From positions 1 through 46,530 of the forward strand of contig JAEUII010000100.1 of assembly GCA_016795145.1 (NCBI GenBank): DNA of 46,530 nucleotides, read 5' to 3'. Made by a program: the position numbers and the translations under genes. Positions 33,915 to 41,807 of the stretch are shown in pieces. Numbering within the stretch: position 1 is the first letter of the stretch; each line of letters begins with the position of its first letter. Source of the DNA: Planctomycetaceae bacterium (GTDB lineage: Bacteria; Planctomycetota; Planctomycetia; Planctomycetales; Planctomycetaceae). The notes under the pieces were generated by a model. The model saw nothing but the letters and a program-made list of their open reading frames with translations. It did no database searches and was not told where the DNA came from.

Positions 33915-34964
33915 ATGTTTCGCAATCCGGATATCTCGTGGCCAGCCCTTTCAGCGTTCGCCCGATCGATGGCTCGAACACTCGAAGCGGGTGTCGACGT
34001 ACGCAAGGCCCTGCAGACGGCATCGCGACAGTCGTCCGACAGTCGTCTATCACCTGCCGTGGAGAATATCAGTCGAGCCATCCAGAACGGAAAGACACTG
34101 GCGGAAGCGATTAGTGCTCAGGGAGATCTGTTTCCCCCGTTGTTCCGCGATCTTGTGAACGTCGGCGAGCAGACTGGAAACGTGCCAGAAGTTTTCACGG
34201 CCCTTGCAAAGTACTACGAATCGCGCATTGCTCAGGTTCGTGAGTTTCGTTCGGCAGCAACGTGGCCAGTCATTCAGCTGGTCGCTGCCATCGGTATCAT
34301 CGGGCTTCTGATCTTCATCCTCGGTTTGCTGCCTCCCGGACCAGACGGCAAACCATTTAACGTGACCGGACTTGGGCTCTATGGAACGACGGGGGCGTTG
34401 ATCTGGATTGGCAGCTGGTTTGGAACCGCTGCGGCAGCGTTTTTCTGCTGGCGGTGGTTACGTAATAGTCTTGGCGGTCAGGCGTTCCTGGATCCTCTGT
34501 TGCTTAGCATTCCGGTGCTTGGTCACTGCATGAGTTCCTTCGCGACGAGCCGTTTCTCCTGGTGTTTCGCGCTGACTCAACAGGCTGGCATGTCGATCCG
34601 CCCGTCACTGGACTGCAGTCTGAAGGCCACCAGTAACGGCGCCTTCATCATGGCCGAACCTATTATCTGGCAGGAACTGGCTGAAGGCGAAACGCTCACT
34701 GATGCGCTGTCCGCATCGAAGCTCTTCACAACAGAATATCTTCAGATGGTGGCAACCGCGGAAGAGACCGGCACTGTCCCGGAACAGCTCGATCGACTCA
34801 GTCATATCTTTGAAGAAGATGCTCGTCGCAGCATGTCGAAACTGACATCGGTACTCTCCGCTGCCGTCTGGATGTTCACGGCGGGGATTGTCATCTTCTT
34901 CATCTTCCGCATCGCGATGATCTACGTTGGCATGTTGAACGATGCCGTGAAGCAGGTCGTGTAG
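33915..34964 (+). CDS. Type II secretion/type IV pilus inner-membrane protein (GspF/PilC family)
   Basis: A 349-residue protein from ATG 33915, with GAGG a few bases upstream. Two T2SSF repeats are present. The first, about 10-110, has SMARTLEAGVDVRKAL and LVNVGEQTGNVPEV. The second, about 210-320, has FALTQQAGMSIRPSL and MVATAEETGTVPEQL. Two membrane helices lie between them (about 113-133 and 150-175) and one at the end (about 318-340), the standard GspF topology. In its family it forms the inner-membrane platform that the assembly ATPase turns. No GspE, GspG or secretin gene is in the window; only the small lipoprotein precedes it. Planctomycetes often scatter such GspF copies, so its apparatus is unknown. 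Confidence 0.9.
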   Translation: MFRNPDISWPALSAFARSMARTLEAGVDVRKALQTASRQSSDSRLSPAVENISRAIQNGKTLAEAISAQGDLFPPLFRDLVNVGEQTGNVPEVFTALAKYYESRIAQVREFRSAATWPVIQLVAAIGIIGLLIFILGLLPPGPDGKPFNVTGLGLYGTTGALIWIGSWFGTAAAAFFCWRWLRNSLGGQAFLDPLLLSIPVLGHCMSSFATSRFSWCFALTQQAGMSIRPSLDCSLKATSNGAFIMAEPIIWQELAEGETLTDALSASKLFTTEYLQMVATAEETGTVPEQLDRLSHIFEEDARRSMSKLTSVLSAAVWMFTAGIVIFFIFRIAMIYVGMLNDAVKQVV

Positions 34965-34993
34965 AGTCGTTTCGCTGGCAGCGTGTTGAGTAT

Positions 34994-35073
34994 GTGAGCC
35001 GCAAAGCGCTAGCTGCGGGTGAGAGTCAGAAGAGCATTTGGAAAAGACCCGCGGCTAGCGCCCTGCGGCTCAC
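34994..35073. repeat. Imperfect palindrome in a convergent gap (family C)
   Basis: 27-base arms at 34994-35020 and 35047-35073 pair with 3 mismatches; each reads GTGAGCCGC...GCGCTAGC...GCGGGT outward, and the loop is 26 bases. The sequence style (GAGCCGC-x-GCGCTAGC) is that of dispersed planctomycete intergenic repeats. It lies 29 bases past the GspF-like stop and 15 bases past the nucleoside hydrolase stop, so it may end both transcripts. Confidence 0.7.
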
Positions 35074-35088
35074 TAATACAACAGCCTG

Positions 35089-36060
35089 TTACAGATCCGT
35101 TGCAATTGCGATGCGTCGGAGGCCGCGGCAGAAGTAATCGATGACAGCCGCTTCATCGATTTGAGTCACCACTTCTGCATTCGTCTGCCGGTGCTGGAAT
35201 CGGCGTCGATCAATCACCAACATGCCACTTGTGATCTCGCCCGCAGTCTCGACATCGGCCACCACATGAGACGTTTCAAACTTCGCTGCACCAGCGGCAA
35301 TGGCAAGTGCTGCGGCGGCGGGCAGAGCCACCTCTTCGCAGGGCATTTGCTGCCGACAGGCTCGCACCGCATACAACAGCAGGTTGTTTACGAACTCACC
35401 GATCGGTGTTGAAGGGATCAGTCCGGCGAGACGATCAATGTCGTCAAACGTCATGGCCGGGTTCTGGCTGACTTCCAGCGGAACAACGATCTTTCCAACC
35501 GGACTCTTCATCACAGCGCGGGCTGCCTGAGGATGACACCAGAAATTGAATTCCGACGTTGGTGAGGCATCGCCTGACGAATGCAGCGTCCCTCCAAGGC
35601 AGATCAGTCCATTCAGCAGAACCGGCAACTCAGGGTCCAGGTCGAAGGCCATGGCCACGTTCGTCAGCGGGCCAAATGAAATGATGCGCACTTCCTGAGG
35701 ATGTTCGCGAACCACATCGACGATCAGGCGAGCACTCTCGCGGCGATTGTGAAGATCCGGAACAAGCGGCTCCGTATCGCCAAGACCAAATCGGCCGTTC
35801 AGAGATTGCTGGTGTGGCATCCCCGGTGGAATCAGGTCTGCAGGATTCTCGGCCAGTTCGGACTGACCAATCCGAGGATGCCGGATCGGATCGACGAGTC
35901 CGACGAGGTAATGCAGGTTACGAGTTGCCTGAAGACCAGACACGCATCCGCCAGTGCCTGTCAAAGCCAGCACTTCGACAGCGGGATCGGCCATGGCCAC
36001 CAAAATCGCCAGTGCATCGCCAATTCCCGGATCCGCATCAATAATGATCTTCTGGACCAA
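35089..36060 (-). CDS. Inosine/uridine-preferring nucleoside hydrolase family protein
   Basis: A 323-residue protein from TTG 36060, with AGGGG 8 bases upstream. The N-terminal motif DADPGIGDA (8-16), SFGPLTNVA (128-136), GG-T-L-H and SEFNFW (169-174) place it in the nucleoside hydrolase family, whose members cleave the N-glycosidic bond of nucleosides for salvage. Compared with the classic enzymes, Asp8, Asp10, Asp15, Thr133 and the EFN motif are kept. But the Asp at 14 is Gly, the Asn at 39 is Cys, and the late metal-binding Asp (Asp242 in the Crithidia enzyme) appears as Leu246 in ALPAAAA. Activity on ribonucleosides is therefore in doubt. It is divergent from the NosR-like gene, with 105 bases between them. 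Confidence 0.85.
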   Translation of the reverse strand: MVQKIIIDADPGIGDALAILVAMADPAVEVLALTGTGGCVSGLQATRNLHYLVGLVDPIRHPRIGQSELAENPADLIPPGMPHQQSLNGRFGLGDTEPLVPDLHNRRESARLIVDVVREHPQEVRIISFGPLTNVAMAFDLDPELPVLLNGLICLGGTLHSSGDASPTSEFNFWCHPQAARAVMKSPVGKIVVPLEVSQNPAMTFDDIDRLAGLIPSTPIGEFVNNLLLYAVRACRQQMPCEEVALPAAAALAIAAGAAKFETSHVVADVETAGEITSGMLVIDRRRFQHRQTNAEVVTQIDEAAVIDYFCRGLRRIAIATDL

Positions 36061-36165
36061 GACGTCTGCCCCTGTTACTGTCGCATCAGATGACTGGTCA
36101 GAGTCGACCAGTCAGCGCTGCATCTTGCAGATGCTTCTGCCAGTACTTTGCTCAGTTCCATTCAC

Positions 36166-38007
36166 ATGGTCAACAGTCATTTTGCAACCAAACGGCGGAC
36201 GTGGCGAATTCGTGCCTTTCGCGTGTTCGTTTTCTGCTGCCTGCTGGGACTGGTGAATGTGCACCATTGGCGGTCGGTGCGAGACAACTCCGCACAGTCA
36301 GACTGGCGATCAATCCTTCCCGAGATTCAGCAGATTCATCCCGCCGTTGTTTCTTCCCAGCCGCAGTTCACGGTTTCGGAAAGTCCGACACCGGACACCG
36401 CAACTTTGCTGGATGCTGACGGCAACGCGATCGGAACAGCGCTGCTGACATCTCCTTCGGCGGATCATCTGATTGGATTCTCCGGGCCAACGAACCTTTT
36501 GCTGGTGTTTGACGCAAAGGACGCTCTGCTGGGTTCGTCGATCCTTGGCAGCGGTGATACACAGGAGCATGTCCAGCGTGTTGCCGACGACAAACAGTTC
36601 TTTCGGCAGCTTGTCGGACAAACACCGGAGCAGCTGGCTCGCATGAAGAATGTGGATAGCGTGACAGGAGCAACGCTGACAAGCCTCAGCATTCTCGAAG
36701 CGATCCGCCTGCGCTGCTTCAGGATTGATGCGGGAAATCCCGACAGATCATCCCTTCCCGCTGTGGCTTCGTTACGCTTCCCGGATCCGCCTCGACTTGA
36801 CGACGTGAAGAAACTGTATCCGCAGGCAGCGTCTTGCGAACGGCAGGCGGAAAGTGTTCATTCGTGGGTCGTCAAAGATTCACAGGAAATAACTCTTGGC
36901 TACTGCCTGCGTCTGTCACCAGCAGCAGATAATCAGGTTGGATTTCAGGGGCCAACTGACGCACTGGTGGCGTTTGATGCAGCGGACCAGGTCACTGGCA
37001 TTGCGATCGGCGTGAGTTTCGACAATGAGCCTTATGTCGGATACGTGAAAGACGATCGTGGTTTTAGAAAGCTCTGGAACGGCAAACGACTGGCAGACCT
37101 CGCGTCAGAAGATGCTTCGAAAGTCGAAGGCGTTTCCGGAGCGACGATGACCAGCCAGTCGGTGGCACAGGCCATTCAGATCACAGCTCAGGCCTTGCTG
37201 GATGAACGCAGGAAGCTGACGGAGCTGAGGGCAGGATCTGCTGATTTGACGTCGTCGAAACCATCTTCGCCATCTGATAATCGCGTGTCCGCGGATGGCA
37301 GCGAGCGACTCTCAACGACCCAGCGATTTCTTCGCGCGAGTCTGCAGTACCGGGCAATCTCCACCGGGCTGATTGTTCTGTGTGGAGTGATCCTGGGGCT
37401 GACACATTTGCGATCGCGGCGATGGCTTCGCCGTTTGTATCAGATCATTGTGATCATCTGGCTTGGCTGGATGAACGCCGACTTTCTTTCTCAGGCCCAG
37501 CTGGTTGGCTGGACTCAGTTTGGCATCCCATGGGAACGAGCAATGGGGCAGGTGTTGCTGACTCTGGCTGCCATCGCAGTACCGGTGTTTCGAGGCCAGA
37601 ATTTGTATTGCGCTCACATCTGTCCCCATGGAGCACTCCAGCAGGTCGTGAGGAATCGCCTGCCATGGCAACTTCGACTGCCTGTCGGGCTCACGCGCTG
37701 GATGAAGCTTGTTCCCGTGCTGCTGTTATTCATCGTTCTGGCCGGAGCGTTTGGACTGATCAGCGTGCGAGCCGTGGATCTGGAACCGTTTGACGCCTGG
37801 GTTTGGCGGATTGCCGGCAGTGCGGCCATAGCGATTGCGGTTATCGGATTGGTGGCGAGTTTGTTCGTGCCCATGGCTTACTGCCGCCACGGATGTCCAA
37901 CCGGCGCGCTTCTGGACTGGTTGTCCGTTCGGTCGGACCGATGGTCGCTGACCGATACTATAAGCTGCATTGTGTTGGGTCTCTGTGCGATTCTTGTGTT
38001 GTCTTAG
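36166..38007 (+). CDS. NosR-like membrane protein with two FMN-binding domains and two CX3CP motifs
   Basis: A 613-residue membrane protein from ATG 36166. An N-terminal helix (about 17-33) anchors an extracytoplasmic region that holds two tandem FMN-binding domains. Each ends in the flavinylation motif: SVTGAT with Thr170 and GVSGAT with Thr327, the residue ApbE-type transferases link to FMN by phosphoester. The membrane part (about 395-613) carries NosR/NapH-type Cys motifs C482-x3-C486-P and C573-x3-C577-P. NosR needs these for electron transfer to nitrous oxide reductase. Unlike NosR there is no C-terminal 4Fe-4S ferredoxin domain, and the FMN domain is doubled. The likely role is electron transfer across the membrane to an extracytoplasmic acceptor. 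No ApbE or nos gene is in the window. Confidence 0.85.
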   Translation: MVNSHFATKRRTWRIRAFRVFVFCCLLGLVNVHHWRSVRDNSAQSDWRSILPEIQQIHPAVVSSQPQFTVSESPTPDTATLLDADGNAIGTALLTSPSADHLIGFSGPTNLLLVFDAKDALLGSSILGSGDTQEHVQRVADDKQFFRQLVGQTPEQLARMKNVDSVTGATLTSLSILEAIRLRCFRIDAGNPDRSSLPAVASLRFPDPPRLDDVKKLYPQAASCERQAESVHSWVVKDSQEITLGYCLRLSPAADNQVGFQGPTDALVAFDAADQVTGIAIGVSFDNEPYVGYVKDDRGFRKLWNGKRLADLASEDASKVEGVSGATMTSQSVAQAIQITAQALLDERRKLTELRAGSADLTSSKPSSPSDNRVSADGSERLSTTQRFLRASLQYRAISTGLIVLCGVILGLTHLRSRRWLRRLYQIIVIIWLGWMNADFLSQAQLVGWTQFGIPWERAMGQVLLTLAAIAVPVFRGQNLYCAHICPHGALQQVVRNRLPWQLRLPVGLTRWMKLVPVLLLFIVLAGAFGLISVRAVDLEPFDAWVWRIAGSAAIAIAVIGLVASLFVPMAYCRHGCPTGALLDWLSVRSDRWSLTDTISCIVLGLCAILVLS

Positions 38008-38067
38008 CCTCATTTGCCGGGGCGTCGCGGTGAGCTTCCCTGAAGGCGAATTCGCGTTAATGCTGAG

Positions 38068-38096
38068 CCTCGCGTTTGCTGTTTAGCGAGGTTTTT
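38068..38096 (+). terminator. Probable terminator after the NosR-like gene
   Basis: A 6-bp GC-rich stem (CCTCGC/GCGAGG, arms 38068-38073 and 38086-38091) with a 12-base loop is followed by TTTTT at 38092-38096, 61 bases past the stop codon. The stem is short, so confidence is moderate. A separate perfect 10-base palindrome at 38046-38055 has no T-run. Confidence 0.6.
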
Positions 38097-38280
38097 GACT
38101 GATTGTTGGTCAGGAACACCGGCGATGGGTGACATTCGTATCTTATCGCGGTATTTTGCGGGGAACTCGGGACTGGCTGTGGTGCATCGAATTTGAGGCA
38201 TCCTGCAGTTTCCTATTTTCCAGGGCCAATTGCCGTCACGGTGCAGCCCGGTTCATTTTTTCAGTTCTCCGGAGGATCGA

Positions 38281-39018
38281 GTGTCGAATCCCGCATCTGC
38301 CCCAAAAGGGCCCAAAGTATCGCCCACCCGGACGATCGTCTCGCTGGTGCTGCTTGGCATCGTCGGTGTGCTCTGCGTCATTGAGCTTCGTGCTGGCCTT
38401 GGAAATTACCTGACCGGTCAAGCCTTCAAGAAGAATTCCGTTGAAGGCGGCTTCACAGATAAGTCTCTGGCACAGGTGGAGGAACTCGTTTCGTTCGGAC
38501 CTAAGAAGGAAGTCGTCGAAGACAGTGGCGAAATTGTGACCTATCGCTATCAGTGGTTCAGCCTGCTGAGAGGCTTGATTGGCGAACGCCCACCGGAAAT
38601 CTATGTAGTCGCTTCTGGAAAAGAGAACCCAAAGGCTCTGAGCTACTACGCTCTTGAGAAGGGTGAAGAACCACCATCAAACAAGCCAGAACCTCCTCCA
38701 GCCACATTCCCTGGCCAGGCTCCTCGCGCACCAGGTGGCGGTGGTGGCGGCGCTCCTCCGGCTCCAGGCGGTGGTGGCGGATTCGGTGGCATGCGACCAC
38801 CAGCAGACAATCCATCTCCAACGCCAGTGACTCGACCGCCAGCAGACGATTCAGAGCCTTCAAAGGACGCTCCAGCGGAAGGTGCTGCACCTGCCGCTCC
38901 AGCCGATGGCGCGGCTCCGCCAGCTGGTGCTCCAGCCGCTCCTGCTGAAGGTGCGGCGCCTGCCGAAGGCACTGCGGCCCCCGCGGATGCTCCAGCAACC
39001 GAAGCTCCAAAGCAGTAG
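38281..39018 (+). CDS. Membrane-anchored protein with Pro/Ala/Gly-rich tail, unknown function
   Basis: A 245-residue protein from GTG 38281, with a strong GGAGG 5 bases upstream; the frame above it lacks a start site. One membrane helix near 15-35 (TIVSLVLLGIVGVLCVIEL) leads to a compact domain of about 85 residues (to about 125) with VEELVSFGPKKEV, YRYQWFSLLRGL and PPEIYVVASG. From 130 on the protein is low-complexity: PPP, runs of GGGGG around 155-175, then APAEGAA/PADGAA-type repeats to the end. Such tails are frequent in planctomycete anchored proteins and may span the periplasm or wall. I cannot name a family. A strong terminator follows at 39071. Confidence 0.75.
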   Translation: MSNPASAPKGPKVSPTRTIVSLVLLGIVGVLCVIELRAGLGNYLTGQAFKKNSVEGGFTDKSLAQVEELVSFGPKKEVVEDSGEIVTYRYQWFSLLRGLIGERPPEIYVVASGKENPKALSYYALEKGEEPPSNKPEPPPATFPGQAPRAPGGGGGGAPPAPGGGGGFGGMRPPADNPSPTPVTRPPADDSEPSKDAPAEGAAPAAPADGAAPPAGAPAAPAEGAAPAEGTAAPADAPATEAPKQ

Positions 39019-39070
39019 TCACTCGGGATCAGAGATTCTTTTGATCGCTGATCGCCAGTTTGCCAAAACG

Positions 39071-39100
39071 AAACGGGAGTCCGCAAGGACTCCCGTTTTT
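39071..39100. terminator. Strong, probably bidirectional rho-independent terminator
   Basis: A perfect 12-bp stem has arms at 39071-39082 and 39087-39098, with a GCAA loop. On the plus strand the stem ends in TTTTT; on the minus strand it is followed by a T-rich stretch (complement of 39061-39070). It lies between the convergent 38281-39018 and 39123-40259 genes and probably serves both. Confidence 0.88.
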
Positions 39101-39122
39101 GTTTCCGATGTCAGGTCGCCGA

Positions 39123-40259
39123 TTACTTCTGTTCGGCGGACAGTACTTCCTGGGCAGCCTCCACAGTGTCGGCAGGATCGGCGAGGAATTCACGCATGTT
39201 TTCCTCGCTGGAGAACAGCCAGACTCGCTTTCGAAACACGGCAGCGAACTGCAGTTGTCCGTCAACATGCTGCTCTTCGTTTGCGATCGCCACTGCACAC
39301 TCACCGTCCAGCATTGGCCAGTACTTATTCGGATTGGCCTGGAAGGCGGACTTTTCTTCTTCTGACTGGAAGAAGAGAACTCGGTCGCGATAAGTCACTT
39401 GATGCTTTGAAGAGCCCGGTCGAATCTCATGCTCGTCCACAGCGGCGACCAGCGATGTTCCGCCAAATGCGGCGGATGTGTTCTGAGAATGCGACACGGC
39501 ACGAGCTTGAGGCTTGTTCTGAGAGGCCTGCAATGATTCGAAGAACCTGCCATCCTCTTCTCGAGTTGACTCTGACGCCGCTGCCTTGTCCGTGTTCTTT
39601 TGTTCCGGACCAGTAACCCGATTATTTCTGGTCGATTGGGTCGCCGGATTCCTCACTTCGACGGGACGGCTTGCCACCTGGACAGACTTCTTTCGAGATG
39701 GATCGGCCGTTTCATTTGCCGTCAGTCCATCAAAACCAGGATCACGATGAGTGGATGTTCGGTCCGTGACAGGTGGTTTTCGTGACTGAGTGGCTGCGGT
39801 GTTTGAAGCAGTTCCGTTCTGCACGACCGCCGGTGTCGCCGGGTGAGGAACCTTGTTGAGTTCTGTCAGCAGCGCATTGGCCGTCTGGAAGCCTTTGATG
39901 CGATGAATGATCTGCAGATCGGGAGACACGACCAGGATCGCCGGGAGACCTTCAATTTCGAGGTCCTTTACCAGGTCCTTGTGCTTATCCGCATCAACTC
40001 GGACAGCAACAAACTGCCGATTGATCTGAGCAGCAACGCGAGGATCGGTGAATGTCGACTTCTCCATACGCTGACAGTAGACACACCATGACGCGGTGAA
40101 CTCCATCAGCACTGGTTTGCCAGCCTGCGATGCTGCCTGAAGAGACTGCTCAATGTCGGTGGACCAGTGAATTTCATCACCCAGTGACACAGACGCAGAG
40201 GCAATAGTCAGTCCTAAAGTGGCTGACAGAAAGACCATGACACGAAGAGCAGTTCGCAT
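39123..40259 (-). CDS. Exported thioredoxin-like protein with YHS-like C-terminus
   Basis: A 378-residue protein from ATG 40259, chosen because a signal peptide (MRTALRVMVFLSATLGLTIA) starts there. A thioredoxin-fold domain (about 28-140) carries C59-V-Y-C62 and the cis-Pro stretch LEIEGLPAIL, as in DsbD-gamma/thioredoxin_7 proteins that reduce or isomerise periplasmic disulfides. A polar linker of about 140 residues follows. The end (about 285-370) contains two tandem segments with the YHS pattern: VTYRDRVLFFQSEEEKSAF and AAVFRKRVWLFSSEENMREF. YHS is a small domain found near metal-handling proteins. The pairing suggests thiol and metal handling outside the cytoplasm. It is divergent from the 40683 gene. 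Confidence 0.82.
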   Translation of the reverse strand: MRTALRVMVFLSATLGLTIASASVSLGDEIHWSTDIEQSLQAASQAGKPVLMEFTASWCVYCQRMEKSTFTDPRVAAQINRQFVAVRVDADKHKDLVKDLEIEGLPAILVVSPDLQIIHRIKGFQTANALLTELNKVPHPATPAVVQNGTASNTAATQSRKPPVTDRTSTHRDPGFDGLTANETADPSRKKSVQVASRPVEVRNPATQSTRNNRVTGPEQKNTDKAAASESTREEDGRFFESLQASQNKPQARAVSHSQNTSAAFGGTSLVAAVDEHEIRPGSSKHQVTYRDRVLFFQSEEEKSAFQANPNKYWPMLDGECAVAIANEEQHVDGQLQFAAVFRKRVWLFSSEENMREFLADPADTVEAAQEVLSAEQK

Positions 40260-40682
40260 GTCAAAACCTGTTCGAAAAGCAAACCCTGGAACGGCAGCAA
40301 CAGGTTTATCGGACCGCCCTCCCGGGCGACCTGCGCCGAATGTTTTCAAAACATGGCAGGAACGGAAAAATCAGAAGAACCGGACCTTGGCTAGTGCACG
40401 CAAGAACTGCCGATGGCGGGAATCGTACGCATTGTCTGCCGATTGAAGAGCCCTGACTGTCGCCTGAAGAATGTCTGGACTACTCTGAACCATTCAGAAT
40501 TCTTCTGCTGGCATTGACAGGTTGCTGGATCGTGCGGCTGGAAATCACAGAGGAACGTCCACAGGTTGATCTGTTTGAGGCTTCGCAACCCGAAACGTCA
40601 GTGAGGGACAAGAAGCACAAGTTGACCCAGAATCATCCCTTGCTGACGCAGCGGGTTGGGAATCATCAAAGGCGACATTCAC
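40260..40682. other. Divergent intergenic region, nothing recognised
   Basis: 423 bases between the starts of the thioredoxin-like gene (minus) and the C1-transfer-type gene (plus). The frames here are short and without ribosome-binding sites. I see no terminator-like hairpin or repeat. Both promoters should lie here but none is clear. Confidence 0.45.
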
Positions 40683-41771
40683 GTGCAGATACTTGGGCTC
40701 GATATCGGCGGAGCGAACATCAAGGCGGCCACGTTTGATGGAGTTTCGGAGTGCATTCCATTTGCGTTCTGGAAGAATCCTGATGGACTGGTCGAAGCCT
40801 TGCAGGGACTCACGGTTCTGAATGGACAACGACCTGCGTTGGTCGGTCTTACGATGACAGCGGAACTCGCGGACTGCTTCGAGACGCGTGCTCAGGGTGT
40901 GGAGTTTGTCATCCGAAAAGTCGTTGAGGTTTTCCCTGAGTGTCCTGTTCGCGTGTGGATGACATCAGGGGAATTCGCGGAGCCGGATGATGCCATTGAG
41001 TTGTGGACTCTAACGGCCGCGGCCAACTGGCATGCTCTTGCGACATGGGCTGGACGAGCCGTCCCGCAAGGGCCGGCCCTGCTTGTTGATATTGGTTCCA
41101 CGACGACGGATGTGATTCCGCTGGCCGATGGTCTGCCGTTGCCGGATGGCCTGAATGATCTTCAGAGACTTGCGAACAATGAACTCGTCTATTCCGGCGT
41201 GCGGCGAACTCCGGTCTGCGCGATCGTCCCCTGTGTTCCCCTGGAAGATACGACCATCGGCATCAAGGAAGTTCATGTGCCGCTCGCGGCCGAGCTGTTT
41301 GCAACGGCCGCTGACGTGCATGTGGTGAATGGTGATCTTGCAGAAAATTCGGAAGACTGTGACACGGCCGACAATCGTCCGCTGACTCGCCACTACAGCC
41401 TGAACCGACTGGCTCATCAGTTGTGCTGTGACAGTACAGATCTTTCGGAAACGCAGCTGGTCAGCATCGCAGCTTACATTGGTGAGCAGCAGTTGCAGCA
41501 GATTCAAACAGCGATCGAAAACCGACTGATGGCCGTTCGGAAGAAGTCCGAAGTGCCGAAGAACGAACCCGTCAGAATCCTGATCAGCGGTAGCGGAAGC
41601 TGGCTGGCGGAACGAGCATTTTCGCAGATGGACTCGGGCGGCATTCACTCCGTCTCTGATTTGTCGGCCATGTTCGTTCGAAATGTCAGCACCTGCGCGG
41701 CTGCGTTTGCGGTGGCACGACTGGTGAGTGAACGCTGCTCGGACGATCTGCTACCATGGAGTCAGCTCTAA
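40683..41771 (+). CDS. Hydantoinase/oxoprolinase-like protein of the H4MPT-linked C1-transfer type
   Basis: A 362-residue protein of the actin-like ATPase (ASKHA) fold. Phosphate loop 1 is GLDIGGANIKAATF (5-18), phosphate loop 2 is VDIGSTTTDVIPL near 138-150, and the late nucleotide site is ISGSGSWLAE near 300. This set with the middle NELVYSGVRRTPVCAIVP matches the family of uncharacterised proteins tied to tetrahydromethanopterin (H4MPT) C1 transfer, related to archaeal MfnF of methanofuran synthesis. Planctomycetes are among the bacteria with this pathway, where it is used in formaldehyde oxidation. No other H4MPT gene is in the window. GTG 40683 is my start; a TTG at 40656 is possible. 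The DUF1501 gene follows after 36 bases. Confidence 0.82.
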   Translation: MQILGLDIGGANIKAATFDGVSECIPFAFWKNPDGLVEALQGLTVLNGQRPALVGLTMTAELADCFETRAQGVEFVIRKVVEVFPECPVRVWMTSGEFAEPDDAIELWTLTAAANWHALATWAGRAVPQGPALLVDIGSTTTDVIPLADGLPLPDGLNDLQRLANNELVYSGVRRTPVCAIVPCVPLEDTTIGIKEVHVPLAAELFATAADVHVVNGDLAENSEDCDTADNRPLTRHYSLNRLAHQLCCDSTDLSETQLVSIAAYIGEQQLQQIQTAIENRLMAVRKKSEVPKNEPVRILISGSGSWLAERAFSQMDSGGIHSVSDLSAMFVRNVSTCAAAFAVARLVSERCSDDLLPWSQL

Positions 41772-41807
41772 CCGAAATTGACTCCCTGTTTTGATGCAGG
41801 AAGGACC

